Of a stretch of DNA of 28,591 nt, positions 12,772 to 20,385 are shown in pieces. Below the pieces are notes generated by a model. The model saw nothing but the letters and a program-made list of their open reading frames with translations. It was not told the DNA's origin and ran no database searches. Position 1 is the stretch's first letter, and every line of letters starts with the position of its first letter. Both the position numbers and the translations under genes were made by a program. Source of the stretch: a virus. The stretch is taken from IMG/VR virus record IMGVR_UViG_3300017756_002223, positions 1-28,591 of that record, one strand, 5' to 3'.

Positions 12772-13778
12772 TGAAGACAGTATTTGCTAAAGCACCTTTG
12801 AGATTAGCAATGTCTGGTGGAGGCACAGACTTGCAACCATACTGGAGCAAGTATGGTGGTGTAGTTTTGAATGGAACTATAGATCAATATGCATACTGTA
12901 AGATAGAACCCCATGATGAATGGGTTTTCAAAAGTGTTGACCTTGGATTAGAGGATAGTATTTCTCTTAAAGATTACCATGATGGTCCTCTAAAACTTTT
13001 AATCAATACTTATCAATACTTGACTAAGAGTTTGCGTAGGTCTCCTGTTAAGATTACGACCTATGTCGAGGCACCCCCTGGAAGTGGTTTGGGAAGTTCT
13101 AGTGCCCTTGTAGTTGCGCTGGTATCTGCTATCACTGAATATTATGGTCTTGCAAAGGGAGAGTATGATATTGCTGAAGATGCCATTATGATTGAGAGGG
13201 AGATATGTAGTCTCCCCGGCGGAAAACAAGACCAGTTTGCTGCTGCGTTTGGTGGATTTAACTTTATGGAGTTCTTGCCTGATGGTAGAACCATTGTTAA
13301 TCCACTGAGATTGAATTATAAAACCCAAAACATGGTGGAATTAAATACGGTTCTCTACTATGTTGGCAAACCACGTAAAGATGCAAACGTTATTGTAAAT
13401 ACCTCAAAGAATCTGGTGGATAATAGTAAAGTCATCCAGGCAACTCATAAAATTAAAGAAACTTGCATTGAATATAAGAATGCATTACTCACCGGAGACT
13501 TTGATATGATATCTCAGTTGATGAATACTTATTGGAAGATGAAGTTAGAGACCAATGAAAACGTTGCCTCTGATGAACTAATCGATGTTTATAATTTTGC
13601 TTTGCAAAATGGTGCTACTGGTGCTAAGATATCAGGTGCTGGAGGTGGCGGACATATGATTCTCTTTACTGACTTTGAAAAGAGACATCAACTGATCACT
13701 GCCCTTAAGAAAAGAAAACTTGGAAGAGTTGTTCCTTTTAAGTTTGTTAAACATGGTGTTGATGTTTGGAGATCTTAA
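12771..13778 (+). CDS. HddA-like GHMP sugar kinase
   Basis: 335 residues, the normal length for D-glycero-alpha-D-manno-heptose 7-phosphate kinase (HddA) and related GHMP kinases. Motif 1 KAPLRLAMSGGGTDL (7-21) is characteristic of this subgroup; motif 2 APPGSGLGSSSA (101-112) is the phosphate loop; motif 3 GAKISGAGGGGHMILF is near the C-terminus. HddA phosphorylates C1 of heptose 7-phosphate; fucokinase-like relatives share these motifs. A small HAD phosphatase, a cupin and an HddC-like guanylyltransferase follow directly, which supports a GDP-heptose-type pathway. GmhA, the first step, is not in the window. Confidence 0.85.
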   Translation: MKTVFAKAPLRLAMSGGGTDLQPYWSKYGGVVLNGTIDQYAYCKIEPHDEWVFKSVDLGLEDSISLKDYHDGPLKLLINTYQYLTKSLRRSPVKITTYVEAPPGSGLGSSSALVVALVSAITEYYGLAKGEYDIAEDAIMIEREICSLPGGKQDQFAAAFGGFNFMEFLPDGRTIVNPLRLNYKTQNMVELNTVLYYVGKPRKDANVIVNTSKNLVDNSKVIQATHKIKETCIEYKNALLTGDFDMISQLMNTYWKMKLETNENVASDELIDVYNFALQNGATGAKISGAGGGGHMILFTDFEKRHQLITALKKRKLGRVVPFKFVKHGVDVWRS

Positions 13779-14107
13779 TGAATTACGTGATTGATATTGA
13801 TGATACTATCTGTATCCCTGGTCCTACAGAGGAGACAAAGTATACGGGTGCTACACCAATCAATGATAGGATCTCTAAAATAAACAATCTATATACTCAG
13901 GGGAATCGTATCATCTATCACACTGCTAGGGGTATGGGTAAGCACAAGAACTCTTCCAAACTTGCACATGAAGAGCACTACAATTTCACTCTTAAACAAT
14001 TAACATCTTGGGGATGTATGTTTAATGAATTACATATGGGAAAACCATCTGGTGATTACTATATTGACGACAAGGGAGTAAACACGAATGACTTCTTCGG
14101 AAATTAA
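13778..14107 (+). CDS. Small HAD-like phosphatase of capsule/LPS clusters
   Basis: 109 residues from ATG 13778 (TAATG with the previous stop; GGAG seven bases upstream). HAD motif I is YVIDIDDTIC (3-12) with D6 and D8; motif II is IIYHTARG (45-52); motifs III/IV are MGKPSGDYYIDDKG (87-100) with K89, D97 and D98. No cap domain is present. Proteins of this short type occur beside heptose or capsule nucleotidyltransferases. Between an HddA-like kinase and an HddC-like transferase, it is the best candidate for the phosphatase step that GmhB fills elsewhere. It overlaps the next gene by 20 bases. Confidence 0.78.
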   Translation: MNYVIDIDDTICIPGPTEETKYTGATPINDRISKINNLYTQGNRIIYHTARGMGKHKNSSKLAHEEHYNFTLKQLTSWGCMFNELHMGKPSGDYYIDDKGVNTNDFFGN

Positions 14108-14444
14108 AATAGTTCCAAAAGGATGGGGACACGAAAAGTGGATTGTCAACACTGAAGAGTATTGCGGTAAACTTCTTTTCTTTAATGAAGGCAAGGGATG
14201 CTCCTGGCACTATCACAAAGAGAAAGATGAAACTTTCTATCTTCAGAGTGGTCAGATGTATTTGACTTATGGGGACTCTGATAATATTAAAGATGCAAAG
14301 ACAATAATTCTAAGAGAGGGAGATAAGTTTCATATTTACCGTGGGCTTAGGCATCAAATGAAAGCAATCACTGATGCTGAATTGTTTGAATTTTCTACAC
14401 AACATTTTGAAGATGATAGTTACAGAGTTATCAAAGGGGATTAA
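14088..14444 (+). CDS. Cupin protein, sugar isomerase/epimerase-like
   Basis: 118 residues. WHYHKEKDETFYLQSGQM (40-57) carries H41, H43 and an acidic ligand near 47-48; the second motif is GLRHQMKAITDAELFEFSTQH (86-106) with H89. The pattern resembles D-lyxose isomerase-like and mannose-6-phosphate isomerase-like single cupins (metal bound by three His and one Glu). It begins inside the preceding HAD gene and ends inside the next gene, so three consecutive reading frames overlap here. A role in supplying the ketose or aldose precursor for the HddA/HddC-type route is possible but not shown. Confidence 0.75.
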   Translation: MTSSEIKIVPKGWGHEKWIVNTEEYCGKLLFFNEGKGCSWHYHKEKDETFYLQSGQMYLTYGDSDNIKDAKTIILREGDKFHIYRGLRHQMKAITDAELFEFSTQHFEDDSYRVIKGD

Positions 14445-15054
14445 ATTATACTTATTGGTAGGTGGCAGAGGAACCAGGTTGCTATCCATTACAAATGGTG
14501 CACCAAAACCAATAGTAGATGTAAATGGTAAACCATTTATTCAAAGAGTATTAGATAACTTGTCTGGGTTTGATATTACTTTAGTTTGTTCTGACCTAAA
14601 CTATGAATACTTCAAAGACTTAGGTGTTGATGTATTCAATGAAGGAGAACCATCTGGGACTGCTGGATTTCTACGTAAAGTAGATTTACCAGAGTCCTTT
14701 TGTGTTATGAATGGTGATACTTTTTTCTCTGGTGATATAAACCTTGACTGTGATGGGTCAACCATATTCGTTGCAGAAGAAGATGTAACCCATGATGTTG
14801 GTTATATTCATGGTAAGGATGGAAAAGTTCAATACTTTGTAGAAAAAGACTCTAGAGCAACTGGGAAAAGACTTGTTAGTCTTGGTATCTACAAATTGTT
14901 TAAGAAAGATTTAGATATTCCAAATATATTGCCAATTAGTATGGAATATGATATACTGCCAAGGATGGAACTATCTTACAAAATAATTAAAACAGATAAG
15001 TTTGACATCGGAACACCCGAAAGACTTGAAAAATTTAGGGAGTGGGTATGTTAA
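14413..15054 (+). CDS. HddC-like sugar-1-phosphate nucleotidyltransferase
   Basis: 213 residues from ATG 14413, which gives a 32-base overlap with the cupin gene; the usual N-terminus of the family would begin near 14440 (KLYLLVGGRG), where only an ATT codon exists, so the start is uncertain. Signature GGRGTRL (17-23), PKPIVDVNGKPF (31-42) and VMNGDTFF (98-105; D102 binds metal). Length and motif layout fit D-glycero-alpha-D-manno-heptose 1-phosphate guanylyltransferase or similar short transferases. Directly after HddA-like kinase, HAD phosphatase and cupin, GDP-heptose is the most coherent product. Glucose or mannose activation cannot be excluded. Confidence 0.8.
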   Translation: MIVTELSKGIKLYLLVGGRGTRLLSITNGAPKPIVDVNGKPFIQRVLDNLSGFDITLVCSDLNYEYFKDLGVDVFNEGEPSGTAGFLRKVDLPESFCVMNGDTFFSGDINLDCDGSTIFVAEEDVTHDVGYIHGKDGKVQYFVEKDSRATGKRLVSLGIYKLFKKDLDIPNILPISMEYDILPRMELSYKIIKTDKFDIGTPERLEKFREWVC

Positions 15055-15863
15055 AAATTATTGGGGCAACCGGAAACGTTGGTAAAAGACTTTTGGAGAA
15101 GTCTTTAAGTGTTTGGCACGATGATGTTGAGGCAATTGCAACACGGTTAGATAAGGATGAACTTGATTATAATTTCAAGTCTCTTTCACACAATGATACG
15201 ATTGCATTTTGTGCTGCTATCTCAGAACCAACAGTATGTGCTAACAACCCTGAGTTAGCACGAAAGGTAAACGTAGAAAAGACGATTGAATTTATTGAGA
15301 GATCAATTCAATACGGGGCAAAGGTTATCTTTATGTCAAGTGATGCTGTCTATGGTGACATAGATAAACCATTTGATGAACAGTGGGCGACGAATCCTAT
15401 TGGCGCATACGGTATGATGAAAGCAGAGGTAGAAAGATATTTTATCGGGCATCACAATGTAAAGATACTGAGATCCTCATACAACTTTTTTAGAGAAGAT
15501 CGATTTACTTCTTACCTAGAGAAGTGTGCATTATCTGGGGAGACAGCAGAGGTATTCTCTCCATTCAAGCGGTCAGTCATTCACCTGGATGATACCGTGG
15601 ATGCTATTCTTAGTCTCTCTAGGAACTGGGAGGGACCACAGATTATCAATTGCGGTGGACCTGAAACCCTTTGTAGAGCAGAGTTTGCTAAGATTCTAAA
15701 GGAAGAAGTTTTCCCTGAACTTGAAATAAAAATTGTAAGACCACCAGAAAAATTTTATATGGATAGACCTTGTGAGGTTTCGATGATGTCTATTTCACTC
15801 AAAGAAGTTTTAGGGAAACTCCAAAAGACTTTGAGAGAAGCAATTCGCATGGAGTTTGAATGA
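15048..15863 (+). CDS. RmlD-like SDR (NDP-4-keto-sugar reductase candidate)
   Basis: 271 residues from ATG 15048, overlapping the previous stop by 7 bases. NAD(P) motif GATGNVG (6-12) at the very N-terminus, SSDAVYGD (97-104) and YGMMK (Y121, K125) make a complete SDR active site; SVIHLDDTVDAIL follows. The short LKIIGATG start, the length and the SDAVYG...PxxAYGxxK layout resemble dTDP-4-dehydrorhamnose reductase (RmlD). It may reduce the RmlB/RmlC product or the Gmd product encoded next door. It ends in an ATGA overlap with Gmd. Confidence 0.75.
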   Translation: MLKIIGATGNVGKRLLEKSLSVWHDDVEAIATRLDKDELDYNFKSLSHNDTIAFCAAISEPTVCANNPELARKVNVEKTIEFIERSIQYGAKVIFMSSDAVYGDIDKPFDEQWATNPIGAYGMMKAEVERYFIGHHNVKILRSSYNFFREDRFTSYLEKCALSGETAEVFSPFKRSVIHLDDTVDAILSLSRNWEGPQIINCGGPETLCRAEFAKILKEEVFPELEIKIVRPPEKFYMDRPCEVSMMSISLKEVLGKLQKTLREAIRMEFE

Positions 15864-16882
15864 AAACAATTCTCATAACTGGCATCACAGGACAGGTAGG
15901 ATCTCAATTAGCAGACTACATCCTTGATAATACTAATTATAATGTGGTTGGTATGATGCGATGGCAAGAACCACTTGATAACATCTACCACCTTACTGAT
16001 CGTATCAATAAAAAAGATCGCATCTCTCTTTTCTATGCAGACCTGAATGATGGTATGTCTGTAAAGAGGATGATTGATGAGGTCAGACCTGATTATATCT
16101 CTCACCTTGCCGCACAGTCATACCCAAAGACATCATTTGATATTCCCATCGAAACTCTGCAGACAAACATCATTGGCACTGCAAATCTACTTGAAGCTGT
16201 CCGTCAGACGCCCAAGTATTACCCTGTAGTACACATCTGTTCATCTAGTGAGGTATATGGTAAAACGCCTACTGGAGTAGTCCTTAATGAGGATACGCCA
16301 ATGCACGGAGCAAGTCCTTATAGTATCAGTAAGATAGGTGCAGATCACTTAGGAAAGTTCTATGGTGAGGCATATGGAATGAAAACATTTATGACTCGCA
16401 TGGGAACACACACTGGACCCAGAAGGAGTGATGTTTTCTTTGAGAGCACGGTAGCAAAACAGATTGCGTTGATTGAAGCAGGATACCAAGAACCTGTTGT
16501 ATATGTTGGCAACCTGTCTAGCACTAGAACATTCCAAGATGCTAGAGATGCAGTAAGAGCATACTTCATGTTACTAGAGGCAAGTGCCAAAGGTAGGATT
16601 GAACCAGGAGAGCACTTTAATATTGCCGGTGATGAGGCATATAATTTAACAGAGGTAGTTGATTTATTACTGAGTTTTAGTACACGACTAGATATAGAGG
16701 TCAAAACTGATGTGAATCGATTGAGACCCATTGATGCAGACTACCAGATGTTTGATAACGCAAAAATCAAAAGCGTCATCGATTGGAAACCTGAGATTCC
16801 TACCGGACAAATGTTCCATGATCTTTTAGATCATTGGAGACATCAGATTTTTAAGATGGGTAAAATCCCATTGAATCGTTGA
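15860..16882 (+). CDS. gmd: GDP-mannose 4,6-dehydratase
   Basis: Makes GDP-4-dehydro-6-deoxy-D-mannose, the precursor of GDP-L-fucose, GDP-D-rhamnose and GDP-perosamine. 340 residues, close to the family norm. GITGQVG (8-14); HLAAQSY (82-88); CSSSEVYG (127-134) with the Ser-Glu pair of the dehydratases; SPYSISK (Y154, K158); THTGPRR (183-189) and GNLSSTRTFQDARDAVRA, both typical of Gmd. The dimer-type NHTGPRR motif reads THTGPRR here. A GT11 fucosyltransferase downstream (22879) points to GDP-fucose, though no clear GDP-fucose synthase is seen. ManC is absent, so host GDP-mannose is presumably used. Confidence 0.9.
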   Translation: MKTILITGITGQVGSQLADYILDNTNYNVVGMMRWQEPLDNIYHLTDRINKKDRISLFYADLNDGMSVKRMIDEVRPDYISHLAAQSYPKTSFDIPIETLQTNIIGTANLLEAVRQTPKYYPVVHICSSSEVYGKTPTGVVLNEDTPMHGASPYSISKIGADHLGKFYGEAYGMKTFMTRMGTHTGPRRSDVFFESTVAKQIALIEAGYQEPVVYVGNLSSTRTFQDARDAVRAYFMLLEASAKGRIEPGEHFNIAGDEAYNLTEVVDLLLSFSTRLDIEVKTDVNRLRPIDADYQMFDNAKIKSVIDWKPEIPTGQMFHDLLDHWRHQIFKMGKIPLNR

Positions 16883-16907
16883 CTGTTTACCAACTTCATT
16901 CTATAAT
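16879..16907 (+). promoter_or_regulatory. Strong sigma70-type promoter for the glycosyltransferase operon
   Basis: TTGACT (16879-16884, 5/6) and TATAAT (16902-16907, 6/6) are separated by exactly 17 bases. The stop of gmd (16880-16882) lies inside the -35 box. It marks the boundary between sugar-nucleotide genes and the transferase block; no further promoter is evident until 24527. Confidence 0.85.
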
Positions 16908-16926
16908 ATAAAAAATATCATCAACT

Positions 16927-17880
16927 ATGGATAAGAGTAATAAGATCATTCTGTGGGGGCACAAGCACTATACAGACACAGCATCATACTTTCTGGTGTG
17001 TGTCTACAGAACATTTGAAAAACTTGGTTATGATGTTTACTGGTTTGATGATAGAGAGTTTCCAAACACTGTAGAATTTGATTATAACAATTCTATTTTC
17101 TTTATTGACAATCAATCAGGTACAGACATCAACTGCCCTGTAATCTCAAGTGGTATCTACATCTCTTGGGATAGGTTCCGTAATGTTGACAAGTATCTTG
17201 GTAATGTGAAGCGTCTCATCAATATGAGAGTGCCTGAGTTCAAGCGTCCAAACCCTGATGGTGTTCGCTTCATTGAGGCAGACAAGGGAGTCATCTATGA
17301 CAAGACCCCTGAGGTTCCTTATGAAGTGATGTACTTCTCACTGGCAACAAACATCTGGCCAGAGGAAATGGAGATTGAAGATATTGATATCACCAGGAAC
17401 AATGAATATAACTTTATTGGAACTATTCATGCGCCAAGACCCAATGCAGAACCTCTGCATCAACAGTTCATTGAGATTGTGAAGCAGAATGGTATTACCT
17501 TTAATCACTATGATGCAGAGAAAGTACACGTCCCTACAGGTGATAAGGCAATTGACGAAGACACAAACATCAAGTTGATGCAGAAGTCATTCTTTGTCCC
17601 TGACTTTAGACCACAAGAGCAGAAAGACACTCTCTATGTGTCTTGCCGTGTTATGAAAGCAATCAGTTATGGTTGCCCTGTTGTATGTGATGCTCCTTAT
17701 GTAAAAGACTTTATTGATAAGGAAGTCTTATGTGCTGAGACTGCACAAGAAATTTTTGATCTTGGTGTAGAGCATCAGTATGATAAGGATAGAATGCGTC
17801 ACCTCTTTGAAGTTGTCAAACGAGATCATACTTACATGAATCGTTGCAATGGTATCATTGAAGTTATTAACGGACTATGA
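16927..17880 (+). CDS. GT-B-like glycosyltransferase
   Basis: 317 residues. N-terminal half: KIILWGHKHYTDTASYFL then LGYDVYWFD, a Rossmann-like acceptor domain. C-terminal half: NFIGTIHAPRP (162-172), a long helix, SFFVPDFRPQEQ (221-232) and RVMKAISYGCPVVCDAPY (241-258), which is the donor-binding E/K-A-x-x-x-G-x-P-V motif of GT-B enzymes, followed by a helical tail (RDHTYMNR). No membrane segment. First gene of the transferase operon, overlapping the next by ATGA. Donor and acceptor are unknown. Confidence 0.7.
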   Translation: MDKSNKIILWGHKHYTDTASYFLVCVYRTFEKLGYDVYWFDDREFPNTVEFDYNNSIFFIDNQSGTDINCPVISSGIYISWDRFRNVDKYLGNVKRLINMRVPEFKRPNPDGVRFIEADKGVIYDKTPEVPYEVMYFSLATNIWPEEMEIEDIDITRNNEYNFIGTIHAPRPNAEPLHQQFIEIVKQNGITFNHYDAEKVHVPTGDKAIDEDTNIKLMQKSFFVPDFRPQEQKDTLYVSCRVMKAISYGCPVVCDAPYVKDFIDKEVLCAETAQEIFDLGVEHQYDKDRMRHLFEVVKRDHTYMNRCNGIIEVINGL

Positions 17881-18683
17881 CAAACGAAGAATCAGCAAAG
17901 TATATTCAAACTTATTACATGAAAACTAACGTCTATTATCATATCTGGGCACCAGCAGATACTGATATGTGGAAACTGATGGTAGATGAGCAGATTAAAA
18001 GACTTTATCGCTCTGGGTTGCCTGAGGTTGCTACTGTAAAGTGTGCTATCAAAGGACCCCAGGCATCTAGGATTGCTGAGTTTGTTTCTCTTTATGATTG
18101 GATTAACATCATTGGTGTGCAGGATAGTGATGAAGAGTATGAAGGTTTCACACTGAAGCATCTCTATGAGGATTGTGTGAACGAACGTGCAACCAAGGTC
18201 ATGTATTTTCATACCAAGGGTATGAGTCACATATGTGGAACCAGAGATCATTACTCTGACCGTAAAGTGCGAGCAATAAATAGTTGGCGACACCTCATGG
18301 AATGGGGTTGTATTGATAAATGGAAAGAAAACCTTGATAAACTAGACGAACATCAAGTATCTGGGGTAAACTATTGTTTGGATCCCTGGCCACATATGAG
18401 TGGTAACTTCTGGTGGGCAAGAGCAGACTACATTGCAACCCTACAGCACCCAACCAAAGACGCATTTGTCAGAGAGAAAGAGGACTTCGGTCCTATTGAG
18501 CGGATGAATTTTGAAAAGTGGGTTGGTATGAAGAACCCATCCACGTTCAGTTTCTATAATCCACCGTTCAGTTACGATTTCAAAGGTATGAAACCTGATG
18601 TGCAACCCACACCACCTGGGGAACCACATTGGTTCTGGTTGTATCGTGACGACATTCATCCACATTACTTAAAGGAATCATGA
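17877..18683 (+). CDS. Putative glycosyltransferase (FHTKG / GNFWWA type)
   Basis: 268 residues. Recognisable blocks are VMYFHTKGMS (108-117), NSWRHLMEWG, and PHMSGNFWWARADYI (172-186). This combination is found in uncharacterised proteins of capsule and viral glycan clusters that are regarded as glycosyltransferases; the GNFWWA block ends with an Arg/Asp pair. The C-terminus is rich in Pro and Trp (PTPPGEPHWFWLYRDD). No DxD in the classical place. Overlaps both neighbours by ATGA. Reaction unknown. Confidence 0.6.
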   Translation: MTNEESAKYIQTYYMKTNVYYHIWAPADTDMWKLMVDEQIKRLYRSGLPEVATVKCAIKGPQASRIAEFVSLYDWINIIGVQDSDEEYEGFTLKHLYEDCVNERATKVMYFHTKGMSHICGTRDHYSDRKVRAINSWRHLMEWGCIDKWKENLDKLDEHQVSGVNYCLDPWPHMSGNFWWARADYIATLQHPTKDAFVREKEDFGPIERMNFEKWVGMKNPSTFSFYNPPFSYDFKGMKPDVQPTPPGEPHWFWLYRDDIHPHYLKES

Positions 18684-19408
18684 GCACAAAATTTGGATGT
18701 TTTCATACGGTATATGAGAACAAGAAAGCAACGGAGTTTATCCTGCAGGAGTTTAGAAAGTATCACCCTGATGCACCATACACAATCTGCTGTGATGGTG
18801 GTGTAGATTACTCCGATCTGTGTGAGAAGTATAATATAAACTATGTTCATTCCTACATGAGGATTGGTCGTAGAAACTGGGGACATGAGTCTGGTGTGTA
18901 TGGATTTACCAAAGACGAAACCCTGCATTGGATTCACATGTTCCGTGAGGCAGCACGATATGTAAAGTCATCTGGTGGCACTCACATGATTATGATGGAG
19001 GATGATGTCCTTACTCAAGGTAAAGTAAAGATTCCGCCTGAGTGGGAGTGTGCTGGATTTGAAGTTCCTGAGAATAAGATTCAACCAGCACTATTAGACT
19101 TTATCAAAACTAAGTATGGTGCTAATCCAAACGTGGATTGGTATGGTGCAGGCGGCGGTAGCATCTACAACATCAATACTTTCCTTGATAACTACCACAA
19201 GATCTATGACTTCCTGGATTTTGAGTTTGATTATATTCTCAAGTATATGGATCACAGATTTGGATGGTTAGATTTCTACATGCAGATTGTATATTTTGTC
19301 TGTGGTAAAGACTATTCTATCAACACTAACTTAACTGAAACCTGGAAGACACCTAACTTCCGTGAGACTGATTTCTCTCTTGTTCATGCATATAAGGAGC
19401 TTTATTGA
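18680..19408 (+). CDS. Putative GT-A-type glycosyltransferase
   Basis: 242 residues. Early strand FGCFHTVYENKKAT resembles the GT-A nucleotide-binding start, and HMIMMEDDVL (102-111) supplies an E-D-D acidic motif of the type that binds the donor metal. GAGGGSIYNINTF (about 156-168) would be the acceptor-side loop. Ends with a helical region and YxLxxAYKELY. Not a classic GT2 by motif order; the family is unassigned. It abuts the next gene (TGATG) and follows the preceding gene by ATGA. Confidence 0.6.
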   Translation: MSTKFGCFHTVYENKKATEFILQEFRKYHPDAPYTICCDGGVDYSDLCEKYNINYVHSYMRIGRRNWGHESGVYGFTKDETLHWIHMFREAARYVKSSGGTHMIMMEDDVLTQGKVKIPPEWECAGFEVPENKIQPALLDFIKTKYGANPNVDWYGAGGGSIYNINTFLDNYHKIYDFLDFEFDYILKYMDHRFGWLDFYMQIVYFVCGKDYSINTNLTETWKTPNFRETDFSLVHAYKELY

Positions 19409-20385
19409 TGAGACTTGCACTTGTTGGACCTGGCATTATGCCCATTCCCCCTGATGGATGGGGTGCTGTTGAAAGTTTGATTTGGGATTATGCCCTAGAA
19501 CTAGATGAACTAGGACATGAAGGGACGATTGTTAATACTCCCAACTATGATGAGATTATCAACTTTTTGAAAGAAGAGCAATATGACTTTGCTCACGTTC
19601 ACTATGATGTCTTTCATCCAATTATGGATAGGATTGCTTCTGAAACTGACATTCCTAAATTAGCATTCAGTAGTCACTATCCTTACATCGATCAACCACA
19701 TATGCATCGCCGTGATGGGTATGATCGTATCTTTGATTGGATTATCAATAATAAAAAATACTATGTATTCTGCATCTCAAAGAAAGACTATGAGACTTTT
19801 AAGAATGCTGGAGCAGATGAGAGTACACTTCTCCTCTCTGAGAATGGTGCCAACCACAAGAGATTTACCTATAGTAGTGAAGCACTAAAACCTGACCGCT
19901 CCCTGTATCTGGGACAGATCTATCACCGTAAGAAGCAGTGGTTGTATCAAGGTATTGAGTCTATCGACTACGTAGGCAAGGACACTGGTGCTACACCATT
20001 CGATCAGTCTAAGAACTACCTTGGTGAATGGAGTGATGACTATAAGCGTGAGCACTTCACTGACTTTGCAAGTCTTGTTCTGCTGTCTGACGGAGAGAAC
20101 GGCACACCTCTGGTTGTAAAAGAGGCAATCATCAATGGACTTGGTGTAGTCATCTCTAAGTATGCTGCACACGATTTGCCTGAGGGTCTGCCTTTTGTTA
20201 CTGTGATCCCTGATGACAAACTTGAGGACATTCCATATGTCGAGGAGAAGATTAAGGAGAACCGTGAGATCTCTATCGGCATGAGAGATGAGATCAGACA
20301 ATTTGGTATTGATAACTTCTCTTGGGAGAGTCTTGTTAAACTCTATACTCAGAATGTTGAGAAGTTAGAACCCAATGCGAATTAG
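19408..20385 (+). CDS. GT4-like glycosyltransferase (GT-B fold)
   Basis: 325 residues from ATG 19408 overlapping the previous TGA. Starts MRLALVGPGIMPIPPDGWGA (G-rich loop and WGAVES, which hold the acceptor). C-terminal half: LYLGQIYHRKKQ, FDQSKNYLGEW, LVLLSDGENGTPLVVKEAIINGLGVVIS, the EX7E-like donor motif of GT4 with K-E-A for E-A. It is a clear paralogue of the N-terminal 310 residues of the next gene, sharing GWGAVESLIWDY, FDQSKNYLGEW and VTVIPxDK; a tandem duplication is the obvious explanation. Retaining mechanism expected from the fold. Confidence 0.82.
   Translation: MRLALVGPGIMPIPPDGWGAVESLIWDYALELDELGHEGTIVNTPNYDEIINFLKEEQYDFAHVHYDVFHPIMDRIASETDIPKLAFSSHYPYIDQPHMHRRDGYDRIFDWIINNKKYYVFCISKKDYETFKNAGADESTLLLSENGANHKRFTYSSEALKPDRSLYLGQIYHRKKQWLYQGIESIDYVGKDTGATPFDQSKNYLGEWSDDYKREHFTDFASLVLLSDGENGTPLVVKEAIINGLGVVISKYAAHDLPEGLPFVTVIPDDKLEDIPYVEEKIKENREISIGMRDEIRQFGIDNFSWESLVKLYTQNVEKLEPNAN

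Noticed and set aside
16360-16731. 123-codon minus-strand ORF within gmd
   Set aside because: Shadow of a gene with all Gmd motifs; every other gene is on the plus strand and the peptide has no recognisable domain.
19885-20301. 138-codon minus-strand ORF within the GT4 gene
   Set aside because: Opposite to a clear GT4 reading frame and without promoter or start signals.
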